DNA of 64,000 bases from Corythucha ciliata (Eukaryota; Arthropoda; Insecta; Hemiptera; Tingidae), in assembly GCA_038030265.1 (NCBI GenBank), contig CM075939.1:14737253-14801252 (forward strand), written 5' to 3'. The stretch's first letter is position 1, and every line of letters begins with the position of its first letter. Under the pieces are notes generated by a model. That model did no database searches, was not told where the DNA came from, and saw only the letters and a list, made by a program, of their open reading frames with translations. Below are positions 54,701 to 60,045 of the stretch, piece by piece. The position numbers and the translations under genes are program-made.

Positions 54701-57261
54701 TTTCTTACTCGGCTGGGGTGAAAGCGAGTTCATTTCATGGAGAATAACAGGAAGAGAAATCCCTTCCAATCGAACGAGCTTCAAAACGTTTTTGTTAGAC
54801 TTCTAAAAAACAAAACAAAAAACTGGAAAATACGTGAAGTCCCCCCTAAGAATGAATTTGAAACGTAAAAAAAATTACATAACATCCTCCGAGATGGTTG
54901 GCCTTCAGTATCCTCCTCCCAGAGGTAACTCAACTAAATGTCCACGTCAGTAGATAACGTGAGATGGAAAAGAGTGAAGAGAACAACAATGACGTGGAGG
55001 ATTTCAACAAAAGTTGTGTTTTTTTGTTTTACATCTTTTAATTTTTTACGGGGAAACGAGAAAAAGGTGATGTGGAACTGGTAGGCGGGACTCTTCGAGT
55101 CTTCACCATTGGATGGAAGAGGCGGGGTCGTTCAACTTTCCTTGAGCTCTCCTCTCATTCTCTCTCTCTTGGGCTCAAAACTAGGTTGAAATCCCCCTCC
55201 ATGTTCCACCACTCACGGTGCAACATCAATATACAGCACCGTTTCGGGTTGTAACACCTTGAAATTAAAAATAAGGAGAGGAGGGGGAACACTTTGAACA
55301 CGCGTTTACAACTTTTTGGAGTTAACCGATAAAATTTTGTTGGATAGGAGCATCATAAATAGCGAGTGATGTTTACTGAGACCTGAGAATATAACAAATT
55401 CGATAATAGAAGCGGGAAAGGGGGAGCACGAGGCAACTTAGTTCTGGTTTTCCAAAAAATGAGGGGAGGGGGAAGGGTTGATCTGGAGGAAATAACAGAA
55501 AACAAGCAAAGCATAAATCTATCGCAAGAAATCAATATCAAGACGAGCTTCTGTGGTGGTAGTATTCTTCCAAACATTTTCCTTAGAATAGAAGACTTGA
55601 AAGATCACAACAAAAAACACCACAAATCAAGTCAATTTAGGCGCAATCGTTTAACTCACTGCCCCTCCCAACCACAACACGAGCCTTGCTCGCCCATCTC
55701 TGTAAAATAAAAATAAAAATCCAATTCGAAAGAAAAAAAAATACAGTAATGAGAATAATAGCGTGAGGGGTGGGTGACAGTAGGGTGAAAGCCTAAAAAA
55801 GAGAGAAGGCCCTGGAGTGAGAATCTAGGCCGAGGAACATCGATATGAAAGAGGCCAACGACCTCCGCAAAACGTGCCGTGCCTGAACACTAAGAGAAAA
55901 AAGGGCACACTGAGGTGTCCGCGAAAAGAGCGGGCGGGAAGGGGATGCGAATGAGAACGCTAGGAATTAAAATAATTTTGCCAGTTTATTTTTTTTTTTT
56001 AATTTAAAAATGATTTTTTTTTTTCAGAGCCCCGGTGGAATGGTTAATCCAAGGGTTTTCAAAGTTTCAATAAGGCGCCAACTTCCTCACTTAACATTCA
56101 CGTACAACTGATGGGGAGAGAAAGAGTTGTTGCTATGTTTTGTTTTCATTTCCCGGCTAGATAAGCATCATACTTGCACAACACGACGAATGATGTCAGC
56201 GAACAAGCATATTTAACACCCCTCCCTACCATACCCACCCAATAGAGGATTAATAAATCTTCTCGGTTGTTTTGTTATTTTTCTAATTTACAAGAAACTG
56301 ACCTTCTTCAACGCCCGACCTCGAGTTTAAATTACGTGAATCATACCCCTCCCTTCACTACCAATCATTACAAATATCCTTAATAGCAGGGCTCATCCCA
56401 AAGCAGAAGTTAAAAAAAAGAAAGAAACGGTTAGTACACGTGCAAACCATGCGAAATTCCCTTCAGTAGGTGCTTGAAACGCTCAACCAACCACACATCT
56501 CCTCCACAAACAACACATTTGATTGCCAGGACGGGGAAAATTTCAGGGGAAATCACTTCACAGCACTTTTTTTTGTCGATCACTTCACTACAACACTGAG
56601 CTTTTTCATTCATTTTATTTTTTAAACATTTCTCTCTATTTGACTGGCTCCGCGTATTAATCCAAGCACTGTACTCCAATATTTGGTGAAGACTGTCGAG
56701 GTATATCCAAATTAAATCCGAGACATATCCAAATTTTTGGTGGAACAACACAAACGACACTGGTTGTTGGAAGAGTAGACGAGGGAAGGCAATCAATTGG
56801 TTGTATTAGAGGGCGTGGAGTTGACGTTGAATTTGTACTGAATGAAATTTTTTGCACACTTCGTTAGATCGTGAAATATGAGAAACGCGTTGTGCCCCCT
56901 CCCACCCTCCCTCCCCTTACAAATCAGAGAATGAAGAATGAAAGAAATACGTTATAAGCTCTCTTACCCGTGTGCTGAAAACCGTCCGCCAACAACAGGG
57001 GCCGAACTCGGCGTCGAAACGATGCTACTGCTATAGGTGACTTGGCTGGCCCCTGGAATGGCGGCCGGCTCGTGGTATTCGGTCGTGAGCGTCCTCTCTT
57101 CGAGCTTCTGCTCCGAATGGTGGGCTTTGGCCGCCGACTTGATGTCCATGAAGGATACCGTGGCGCAGAAACCGCCGCCGCCCGACTCGCCGCCTCCGCT
57201 GCTGCTGCTAACGTCGTCCTTGCTCCGACCGAGCAATTTGACGCTTTGGACCCGCCCATAC
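3232..57261 (-). CDS. spen: split ends (Spen/SHARP-family) nuclear RNA-binding transcriptional regulator, 21 visible exons, 5' partial
   Basis: Family knowledge: Spen proteins are nuclear, bind RNA with N-terminal RRMs and recruit SMRT/NCoR-type co-repressors through the C-terminal SPOC domain; they act in Notch, Wnt and receptor signalling and in silencing. Seen here: exons 56968-57261, 33934-34146, 30090-30161, 25404-25580, 22635-22787, 22187-22564, 21974-22100, 21719-21899, 21321-21427, 21087-21241, 20532-21020, 12584-20465, 12073-12524, 11416-12007, 10951-11343, 10682-10768, 10409-10523, 9833-10341, 3697-3897, 3453-3611 and 3232-3360 join in phase, every intron GT-AG, giving about 4,287 residues. 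Counting from the first visible residue: half RRM1 about 1-47, Ser/Arg segment about 253-303, RRM2 about 340-420, RRM3 about 444-516, RRM4 about 523-597, Lys/Glu/Ser-rich and Pro/Gln-rich middle, SPOC about 4117-4287. The length lies between the human and fly proteins. The start codon and first half of RRM1 are missing from the window or unrecognised. Alternative exons cannot be excluded. Confidence 0.96.
3453..3611 (-). CDS. spen: spen exon 20 (visible): middle of SPOC domain
   Basis: Acceptor TTTTTATAG, donor GTAAGT, 159 nt, 53 whole codons. It contains HCMLLALPCGHDPMDVLQQS and FITYLQQKQAAGIVNIAAPG, both highly conserved in SPOC. It ends SQH; the next exon begins PAYV, so one Gln found between these in vertebrates seems to be absent or replaced by the His. 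Confidence 0.97.
3697..3897 (-). CDS. spen: spen exon 19 (visible): first part of SPOC domain
   Basis: Acceptor GTGTTACAG, donor GTATGC, 201 nt, 67 whole codons. It reads RYPVMWQGLLALKNDQAAVQ, then MHFVFGNPNVARDSLP and TPPLRIAQRMRLEMAQVDGV. This is the diagnostic SPOC signature (WQGLLALKND, PLRIAQRMRLE). SPOC binds phosphorylated peptides of SMRT/NCoR and RNA polymerase II; the basic RIAQRMRLE patch belongs to that surface. Confidence 0.98.
5330..5620. repeat. degenerate minisatellite, ~16-bp units (AACCACAAAAAGCTCT type)
   Basis: The unit 'ctctaaccacaaaaag' recurs about fifteen times with variants such as 'ctcgaatcacaaaaaa' and 'ccctgatcacaaaaat'. A further copy of this family lies at 7195-7350. 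Confidence 0.8.
5620..5780. repeat. fragment of the GCTAATTCGCGGCTAAAATTGAG-type repeat
   Basis: Units like 'cgctaaatcacagctcaaattt', 'caacttcgcggctaaaa' and 'ctaatttgcggctaaaatgaag' match the longer array at 27040-28250. A weaker related stretch in the opposite orientation is at about 4700-4870. Confidence 0.6.
6240..6610. repeat. degenerate repeat of GGTTATTAAC/GTTATTAA motifs
   Basis: Motifs 'aaccggttattaacc', 'gttatcaac', 'gttatttacc', 'gttattaatgg', 'gtcattaaccg' and 'gtaaataaccg' recur every 15-35 bp. Unit borders are vague. Confidence 0.5.
7195..7350. repeat. second copy of the AACCACAAAAAGCTCT minisatellite
   Basis: Same ~16-bp unit as 5330-5620 ('accaaccacaaaaagctct', 'ctccaaccacaaaaaa'), about nine units. 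It follows directly on a GC-rich ACGGCCCTG fragment, as the 5,330 array also nearly does. Confidence 0.75.
8060..8540. repeat. degenerate minisatellite, ~34-bp units (CGCGCTCTAAAAATGGCCAAACTGACCATT type)
   Basis: 'cgcgctctaaaaatggccaaa', 'cgtgccctgaaataaccaaag', 'cgctctaaaaaatatcaaactgg' and 'cgcgctccaaaaaatgccaaaattgaccattcg' recur at 30-40 bp spacing. A short CAT run is embedded at about 8284-8301. Confidence 0.65.
8560..8995. repeat. degenerate minisatellite, ~20-bp units (AAACTGTCAATTTCGTCCTA type)
   Basis: 'actgtcaaattcgttctatg', 'aactatcaatttcgtcccaa', 'aactgtcaattttgtcctat' and 'aactgtaaatttcgtcctga' recur about fifteen times in one orientation, immediately after the 8,060-8,540 family. 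Confidence 0.8.
9755..9791. repeat. (TAA)n microsatellite
   Basis: About twelve consecutive AAT/TAA triplets, 45 bp before the donor side of spen exon 18, inside the intron. Confidence 0.95.
9833..10341 (-). CDS. spen: spen exon 18 (visible): linker leading into SPOC
   Basis: Acceptor CTTCCTCAG, donor GTTAGT, 509 nt. A Pro/Gly/Ala-rich linker with GRHVYYEGPAPPP ends in ADSLLTLLQ, which is the first helix of the SPOC domain and continues directly into RYPVMWQG of exon 19. A 5.9-kb repeat-filled intron follows. Confidence 0.93.
10409..10523 (-). CDS. spen: spen exon 17 (visible): Pro/His/Tyr-rich linker
   Basis: Acceptor GGTTACAG, donor GTTAGT, 115 nt. It reads GDVQHVSYPPHHIQPGPYGH, PPFVFHQPTYRESYHRPP and leaves one base of a Gly codon. 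The YPPHH/TYRESYH type of aromatic-proline linker also precedes the SPOC region in other Spen proteins. Confidence 0.85.
10682..10768 (-). CDS. spen: spen exon 16 (visible): short linker
   Basis: Acceptor CTCTAACAG, donor GTAAAA, 87 nt, 29 whole codons reading HSVVAELLPSPSWTRQSPPP and AHQRSTQPQ. Its multiple-of-three length would permit in-frame skipping. Call rests on splice sites and phase. Confidence 0.8.
10951..11343 (-). CDS. spen: spen exon 15 (visible): His/Gln-rich segment
   Basis: Acceptor CTCATCAG, donor GTGAGT, 393 nt, 131 whole codons. It has a His/Gln run (HHPLHHHHHHQHPHHH, about 11,196-11,245) and an ordered stretch PPHIVKTAAEAQGAARVPST and GKRIVVHSPPTSAGLRGQVV. No known domain. 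In phase with exons 14 and 16. Confidence 0.9.
11416..12007 (-). CDS. spen: spen exon 14 (visible): Ala/Pro/His/Gln-rich segment
   Basis: Acceptor TTTAAACAG, donor GTGAGT, 592 nt. It begins AKLANRIAGGNAAAQ, carries a basic KKPRILLAKEEAAR patch, and ends with a CAG/CAA-coded run of ten Gln (about 11,478-11,507) and MTPKAHILQSIGN. HKGHILQS and PKAHILQS form a short internal repeat. It ends at a codon boundary before a 72-nt intron that is open in frame. Confidence 0.9.
12073..12524 (-). CDS. spen: spen exon 13 (visible): Pro/Val-rich segment
   Basis: Acceptor TTTAAAACAG, donor GTAGGT, 452 nt. It is Pro/Thr/Val rich, then contains a better-ordered stretch with NKVLLRSMQQQ, GEPTKLIDPVTGLLIPMRES and GQYIPVGELN, which looks like a short conserved linear element rather than low complexity. 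The exon leaves two bases of an Arg codon. Confidence 0.93.
12584..20465 (-). CDS. spen: spen exon 12 (visible): 7.9-kb central exon, charged and Pro-rich
   Basis: Acceptor TTTGTTGCAG precedes 20465, donor GTAATT follows 12584; 2,627 codons in one exon. Near the start HLQKERVALLEQLED (a short coiled coil) and SVFDEDSKRLENFGEKYEP are conserved Spen motifs. Then come Gln and Pro homopolymers (about 19,136-19,290), a very long Lys/Glu/Arg/Asp stretch, a series of acidic TSEDD/ISEDE-type Ser motifs resembling CK2 sites (about 16,280-16,700), the KYEDIFGPLSDDSEKA block, KKEKKRREKKMRE basic runs, and Pro/Val/Thr-rich sequence with PMNLSP at about 14,034-14,050. PMNLS resembles a CtBP-binding PxDLS motif; that is inference. 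A basic GGGRGRRRKAGR stretch lies near 13,250. Fly and vertebrate spen also have one very large central exon. Confidence 0.95.
20532..21020 (-). CDS. spen: spen exon 11 (visible): Ser/Thr/Gly-rich linker
   Basis: Acceptor TTGTTACAG, donor GTAAAA, 489 nt with one leading and two trailing split-codon bases. It encodes a low-complexity Ser/Thr/Gly/Val linker with several TP and SP sites (YTTPSG, PPLTPNSG, SPTMAPTPRS) and ends FEYSAEYMDRRY. No domain is seen. Codons are rich in TCG and ACG, like exon 12. Confidence 0.9.
21087..21241 (-). CDS. spen: spen exon 10 (visible): end of RRM4
   Basis: Acceptor TTTTTAG, donor GTATGT, 155 nt. It reads MAYAALAVKEMRGVVLRGRK, LQVDYASRECQEAFYDHIDK. The KLQVDxASRECQxAFYD element closes RRM4 in arthropod Spen proteins. 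The in-frame ATG at its first codon is internal, not a start. Confidence 0.95.
21321..21427 (-). CDS. spen: spen exon 9 (visible): middle of RRM4
   Basis: Acceptor CTGTTTCAG, donor GTAAAA, 107 nt. The first two bases complete the Asp codon started in exon 8, then TVSEKYLSQQFGQFGPVSHA and VIDRSRGHALVFYEQ, with HALVFY as RNP1 of RRM4. It ends at a codon boundary. Confidence 0.95.
21719..21899 (-). CDS. spen: spen exon 8 (visible): second half of RRM3 and start of RRM4
   Basis: Acceptor TTTCAACAG, donor GTGAGT, 181 nt leaving one base of a split codon. It reads EIDIKKQGTTASYAFCQFTD (RNP1 region YAFCQF), RTLDGEHIGANRVKLGFGKS, then MPTNSVWVDGVS, the strongly conserved RRM3-RRM4 junction with VWVDGV as RNP2 of RRM4. 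Confidence 0.96.
21974..22100 (-). CDS. spen: spen exon 7 (visible): RRM2-RRM3 linker and first half of RRM3
   Basis: Acceptor TTTTTATAG, donor GTGAGC, 127 nt ending at a codon boundary. It contains the near-invariant Spen linker DEFHPKATRTLFIGNLEKD, where LFIGNL is RNP2 of RRM3, then EIRKHFDQFGEI. RRM2 to RRM4 form the RNA-binding unit in vertebrate Spen; the spacing here agrees with that. Confidence 0.96.
22187..22564 (-). CDS. spen: spen exon 6 (visible): RRM2
   Basis: Acceptor ACGCGTTAG, donor GTCGGT, 378 nt. After a Ser/Ala linker, RRM2 begins at LAICVRNLPARSSDTSLKDG (RNP2-like ICVRNL) and continues through YHEYKKHGKVTWVKV, RYALVCFKKADDVDKAL (RNP1 region) and KLFFGCKIEVVPY. The SSDTSLKDGL and KLFFG elements are hallmarks of Spen RRM2. 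The exon ends in DDNEF plus a split Arg codon, continuing into the RRM2-RRM3 linker in exon 7. Confidence 0.96.
22635..22787 (-). CDS. spen: spen exon 5 (visible): Ser/Arg-rich segment before RRM2
   Basis: Acceptor CCCCTCCAG, donor GTAAAG, 153 nt, in phase with both neighbours. It encodes ISRSSGSDSGSNSGSSRSRS followed by SSSASSQSGSS and a Cys-containing tail (STCSTASSSPNSDKSCSTH). Vertebrate Spen has a comparable Ser/Arg-Ser run just before RRM2, so both content and position support the call. Confidence 0.9.
23666..24311. mobile_element. TTAA-flanked MITE with ~20-bp terminal inverted repeats (piggyBac-like)
   Basis: TTAA at 23662-23665 and 24312-24315 flanks termini that read GGCGCTGTTCAAACGAGGC inward on both sides, a perfect inverted repeat. 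TTAA duplication is the mark of piggyBac-type transposition. No transposase frame is present. Sub-terminal GC-rich GCGGCAGCGGCGCCGC-type sequence occurs twice. The superfamily is inferred from the TTAA alone. Confidence 0.7.
25011..25029. repeat. (GA)n microsatellite
   Basis: A short uninterrupted GA run inside a wider GA-rich stretch (about 25,000-25,060) in intron 4. Confidence 0.8.
25341..25380. repeat. (GA)n microsatellite
   Basis: Long GA run about 25-60 bp downstream (minus strand) of the donor of spen exon 4. Confidence 0.9.
25404..25580 (-). CDS. spen: spen exon 4 (visible): Ser/Tyr linker
   Basis: Acceptor TTTTTCAACAG precedes 25580 and donor GTGAGT follows 25404. The 177-nt exon, also a multiple of three, encodes a polar linker including SSWVYDNLSPRYSS, PSTPELTYSDERRE and TTPVVVHKKHSKSG. 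Phase matches exons 3 and 5. The SPRY/TPEL elements look like proline-directed phosphorylation sites; this is inference only. Confidence 0.85.
26273..26334. repeat. imperfect hairpin, 26-bp arms
   Basis: Arms 26273-26298 and 26309-26334 pair with about five mismatches around GACTTTTC/GAAAAGTC, with a 10-nt loop. It may be a MITE end or a foldback remnant. Confidence 0.45.
27040..28250. repeat. bipolar degenerate minisatellite, ~30-bp units (CGCTAATTCGCGGCTAAAATTGAGAAAAAT type)
   Basis: To about 27,435 the unit appears as 'tttatccgtgaattagcgtttttctcaa'; after that it appears reversed as 'ttgagaaaaatcgctaattcgcgg'. The two halves share a 22-bp perfect inverted match (CTTAAACTGAGAAAAAGCGCTA near 27,464-27,485 against about 27,225-27,246). 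Non-coding in all frames. Confidence 0.75.
30090..30161 (-). CDS. spen: spen exon 3 (visible): short linker exon
   Basis: A 72-nt exon bounded by acceptor TGTGTACAG and donor GTGAGT. It reads DTKQRIGEPRKTPSENDD followed by LVRHT, with one leading and two trailing split-codon bases that fit exons 2 and 4. It has no recognised domain. It is supported by phase continuity and splice sites rather than by similarity, and could be alternatively used because its length is a multiple of three. Confidence 0.75.
30162..33933. other. 3.8-kb spen intron 2
   Basis: Contains the AACCACAG minisatellite, AGGGCC-type GC-rich fragments (about 31,540-31,615 and 32,590-32,650) and otherwise unrecognised sequence. 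No gene is seen. Confidence 0.6.
32110..32540. repeat. degenerate minisatellite, ~17-bp units (CCAACCACAGCTAAGGT type)
   Basis: More than twenty head-to-tail units, clearest at about 32,220-32,300. It shares the AACCACA core with the arrays at 5330 and 7195 but has a different second half, so it looks like a sister family. Confidence 0.85.
33934..34146 (-). CDS. spen: spen exon 2 (visible): Ser/Arg/Tyr-rich linker
   Basis: Acceptor TTTAACAG precedes 34146 and donor GTGAGT follows 33934. The exon is 213 nt with one leading and two trailing split-codon bases, in phase with both neighbours. It encodes a linker with FDRSSHFYERADRN, GGGYLRRSGSASS and SRSRARDRLYRNGPYT. Such basic Ser/Arg linkers sit between RRM1 and RRM2 in Spen proteins. 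No fold is predicted. It is 22.8 kb from exon 1, so additional small exons in that intron remain possible. Confidence 0.85.
35669..35770 (-). mobile_element. SINE body copy, head missing
   Basis: Shares 'accaaaaagyatagtgcttg', 'agaaagcgataaaaacg', 'ggaggggggg' and 'gaacca' in order with 38114-38207. No tRNA head is attached here, so it looks truncated. Confidence 0.6.
37053..37800. mobile_element. inverted pair of a ~200-bp degenerate repeat
   Basis: GACGGCCATCTTACCACTTTTTTCA at 37053 reappears inverted near 37,762-37,786 (GGCGGCCATCTTATC). AGTTCCTG...TTCGGTACG at 37140-37200 reappears inverted at 37651-37707. Either a degraded inverted-repeat transposon or two opposed copies of one repeat. 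Confidence 0.55.
38105..38385 (-). mobile_element. tRNA-derived SINE with degenerate head
   Basis: On the minus strand a tRNA-like head (about 38,311-38,381; B box GGGTTCGAATCTC, perfect CGCTT/AAGCG anticodon stem) leads into a body shared with the copy at 35669-35770. T-arm pairing is broken, so the head is old. Confidence 0.6.
43800..45075. repeat. long degenerate array, GAAGCCTGAAAATCGAGGTTTT type (part 2)
   Basis: Same subunits as 35830-40090. A higher-order element 'cgtttttcaaggtttgcgg... aaatcgaggctttgcgaagcctcaaa' recurs near 43,899, 44,417, 44,719 and 44,970, so units of about 250-300 bp are built from 30-50 bp subunits. Confidence 0.75.
47690..48010. promoter_or_regulatory. CpG-rich block in intron 1
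   Basis: Dense CpG and GC-rich sequence (for example AGCGCCGCGCTCCCGCCGCGG near 47,775-47,795) stands out from the surrounding AT-rich intron. It could be an internal promoter/enhancer or a non-coding exon. Nothing in the sequence proves use. Confidence 0.3.
49925..50486. mobile_element. 562-bp MITE with ~250-bp terminal inverted repeats
   Basis: Both ends read GTCCGGGA inward and are flanked by TA (49923-49924, 50487-50488). The arms share long stretches such as TTTGATCGTGTCTGGCACCT, GCACAGGAC and CGAGATCGCCAGACATTTTC, diverging toward the centre. No transposase is seen. TA duplication suggests a Tc1/mariner-type donor; inference. Confidence 0.8.
51430..51760. repeat. second array of the AAATCCGCGAAATT type
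   Basis: Units 'aaccccgcaaaattagttttt', 'agccaaatccgcgaaaatg' and 'attcagaaccaaatccgcgag' match the 236-1240 family at the far end of the window. Confidence 0.6.
56968..57261 (-). CDS. spen: spen exon 1 (visible): second half of RRM1
   Basis: Acceptor is TTTCCAG before 57261 and donor is GTAAGAG at 56967-56961. The first base completes a split codon; then the exon reads YGRVQSVKLLG, a Ser/Gly-rich loop, ATVSFMDIKSAAKAH, and ends RRM1 at TEYHEP. This matches the beta2-to-beta4 part of Spen RRM1, whose beta1 (RNP2) half must come from an upstream exon. The run of Gly/Ser after SKDD is longer than in the vertebrate protein. The exon ends two bases into a codon, which fits the one-base start of exon 2. 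Confidence 0.93.
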
Positions 57262-57540
57262 CTGGAAATAATCGGACAGGAATAAATACATTTCAACGCA
57301 TAACGTTCACATTAACGACTGTGAGGCGGTGGATGGGAATGCTTTGCTTCTTGGAGGAATTATCTAAAGCATCCGGCTGCAAATGATGGGGGACCAAAAC
57401 CATACTTTTTGCTATAAAAATTCAGGATTAGTAGTGACGCATATGCACGTGAACCTGGCGGCACACATATCACTAAACACGACGAAAATGGCGCCATTCG
57501 TTTGTTTACTGTTTGTTTTCGTTTGTTTAGCCCAAATTTT

Positions 57541-57720
57541 CGTTTGTTTAGCCCAGCAAAACATGTATTAATAAGAAAATACATCATGTGTGCCGCCAAC
57601 TTCACGCAACGGCACACATGACCCCAATTGTTTGTTTCGTTACATATTCGGACAGAACATCGTTTGTTTAGCCCAGCAAAACATGTATTTATAAGAAAAT
57701 ACATCATGTGTGCCGCCAAC
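57541..57720. repeat. left-arm tandem units, 120-bp period
   Basis: Positions 57541-57600 and 57661-57720 are nearly identical at exactly 120 bp spacing. Each holds the imperfect palindromes ATGTATTTATAAGAAAATACAT and TGTGTGCCGCCAAC...GTTGCGGCACAC-like. Confidence 0.85.
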
Positions 57721-59445
57721 TTCACGCAACGACACACATGACTCCAATCGTTTGTTTCGCCACATATTCAGACATGGAATGGTTTTTTTGTTTGTTTAGC
57801 CAACATTCTTTTGCTTGCAGTATAAAAAGTTTAGCAAAATTATTTTGCCTTGCAGTATAAAAAGTTTTAAAAACAAATTTGCGTCGTGAAATGCACGCAG
57901 CGGCACGTATGAATGTAATCGTTTGTTTAGGGGCTCACTCTGTAGCAACATAGTTTTTATACGTTTGTTTGGTCAAAATTTTCGTTTGTTTAGCTTTGCA
58001 ATATACATTTTTTTACCATCAAAATTATTATCCCTCCAACTTTTTGTGGAGGCACGCATGAACCAAAAAGTTTTTTCACTGGTATTTCCATTTTGGGGAA
58101 GTCTGAACGATTATGGTTGAACTGTCGTTGTTCTATTCGTCTTCAGCGATACGCAGCTATACTGATTATAATAACTCGTGTGATTCACAAAGATTCGTTC
58201 ATTATTCTTACTAATTCATTTTTATATTTACGTTGTTTGGCTGTTTCGCCCTGTATGTTCTGCATTGTATTGACGCGACGACACACATGATTATTTCTGT
58301 GTTTTTCTCCCTTCAAAATCATACTCAAGTAGTGTAAACTTCGAAATTAATAAGAAAAACAATAACACCATGATGTTAACACGGTCGCCGTTCCTAGAGG
58401 AGGTTGACGACCAAGGAAAATTGTGTATTTTTGGTCTCTCCAGGAAACAATTTGTTGTTAAAACGTTGTCTAGTTTTCAACTCATCCTGAGTGCTCCTAA
58501 CATGCTCCGATGGGGTTCCCCTTGTCCAGAATTACCTACACGTCAGGTTTTCTGATGAACACAATCATCACATATTGATGCCGACGGACAGTAGCCCGTA
58601 AGCATTGCCACCACTCTTTGCAAAAAATTGTTTTTTAAAAAATTGTATGTTGCAGGGCTAAACAAACGAAAATTTGGGCTAAACAAACGTAAACATACAA
58701 AGTTCTGTCCGAATATGTAGCGAAACAAACGATTGGGTTCATGTGTGCCGTTGCGTGAAGTTGGCGGCACACATGATGTATTTTCTTATAAATACATGTT
58801 TTGCTGGGCTAAACAAACGAAAATTTGGGCTAAACAAACGTAAACAAACGAAGTTCTGTCTGAATATGTAGCGTAACAAACGATTGGGGTCACGTGTGCC
58901 GTTGCGTGAATTTGGCGGCACACACATAGTTTTTTTTAAAAAATTGTATGTTCCAGGGCTAAACAAACGTAAACAAACGAAGTTCTGTCCGAATATGTAG
59001 CTAAACAAACGATTGGGGTCATGTGTGCGGTGGCGTGAAGTTGGCAGCACACATGATGTATTTTCTTATAAATACATGTTTTGCTGGGCTAAACAAACGA
59101 AAATTTGGGCTAAACAAACGAATTTGTGTCTGAATATCTAGCGAAACAAACGATTTGGGCCACGTGTGCCGTTGCGCGAAGTTGGCGGCACACATGATGT
59201 ATTTCCTTATAAATCCATGTTTTGCTGGGCTAAACAAACGAAAATTTGGGCTAAACAAACGAAAATTTGGGCTAAACAAACGTAAACAAACGATGTTCTG
59301 TCCGAATATGTAACGAAACAAACGATTGGGGTCATGTGTGCCGTTGCGTGAAGTTGGCGGCACATTAATAAATTAATTAGACTGATATTATCCGGACGAC
59401 GATGGAAGGGCATAGCCCAACACGATTCGAGTTTCGAGAAAAAAT

Positions 59446-59518
59446 GGCTCCCCGGCGGGATTTGAACCCGCAACCTCTGGATTACCAGTCCAGCACGCTG
59501 CCATTTGCGCCACGAGAC
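59446..59518 (-). tRNA. tRNA-like head of SINE copy 1, anticodon GGT (Thr), probable pseudogene
   Basis: Same sequence as the copy at 59972-60045 but missing one C in the acceptor/D junction (GTCTCGTGGCGC against GTCTCCGTGGCGC), so the acceptor stem is shortened. Anticodon and T arms are intact. Confidence 0.5.
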
Positions 59519-59784
59519 GCCTATGGGAGTCGTTCGTACTCCGAGGGATAAGCTAAGCCGACACGAAACTCTAGGCGCTTCTCCTGATCGGTAAACCACG
59601 CCGAATTTTATCTTATCTAGATGTTGTTAGATGGATATATTGAATAAATCTGTCGCCGGTATTTTAATTAATAAATTAATTAGACTGATATTATCCGGAC
59701 GACGATGGAAGGGCATAGCCCAACACGATTCGAGTTTCGAGAAAAAATGGCTCCCCGGCGGGATTTGAACCCGCAACCTCAATT

Positions 59785-59845
59785 CAATATATCATTCAAT
59801 ATATATTCAATATATCATTCAATATCATTCAATATATCCATCTAA
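59785..59845. repeat. short ATTCAATATATC tandem repeat at the SINE junction
   Basis: About six copies of 'attcaatatatc' with length changes join the truncated SINE copy to the inverted one. The same 'ttcaatatatccat' sequence ends the inverted copy at 60163, so it is probably the SINE 3' tail repeat. Confidence 0.7.
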
Positions 59846-59971
59846 CAACATCTAGATAAGATAAAATTCGGCGTGGTTTACCGATCAGGAGAAGCGCCTA
59901 GAGTTTCGAGAAACAATGGACCTGGGTGGGGTTCGGCTTAGCTTATCCCTCGGAGTACGACTCCCATAGGC

Positions 59972-60045
59972 GTCTCCGTGGCGCAAATGGCAGCGTGCTG
60001 GACTGGTAATCCAGAGGTTGCGGGTTCAAATCCCGCCGGGGAGCC
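59972..60045 (+). tRNA. tRNA-like head of inverted SINE copy, anticodon GGT (Thr)
   Basis: Folds as a cloverleaf: acceptor GTCTCCG/CGGGGAG with a 1-72 mismatch and one GU pair, D stem GCGC/GCGT, anticodon stem CTGGA/TCCAG with loop CTGGTAA, T arm GCGGG TTCAAAT CCCGC. The body resembles animal tRNA-Arg(TCT) more than tRNA-Thr, and GGT-anticodon tRNA-Thr is not normally used in animals, so it is most likely a SINE head. Confidence 0.55.

Larger units (their letters stand above)
34147..56967. other. 22.8-kb spen intron 1
   Basis: The largest intron, between RRM1 and the linker exons. It holds the long array at 35.8-45.1 kb, SINE copies, an inverted-repeat pair, a 562-bp MITE, a CpG-rich block and one more array at 51.4 kb. 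Stretches 45,100-47,680, 48,050-49,920 and 51,800-56,960 show nothing I can name. Confidence 0.6.

Noticed and set aside
56431..56796. 121-residue minus-strand open frame just downstream of the RRM1 exon
   Set aside because: No similarity recognised and no splice sites linking it in phase to spen; treated as chance.
58739..59599. Minus-strand open frames with repeated CVPPTSRNGTH / RLFSPNFRLFSP peptides
   Set aside because: They translate the tandem units of the foldback element and the SINE; the repetition comes from the DNA repeat, not from a protein family.
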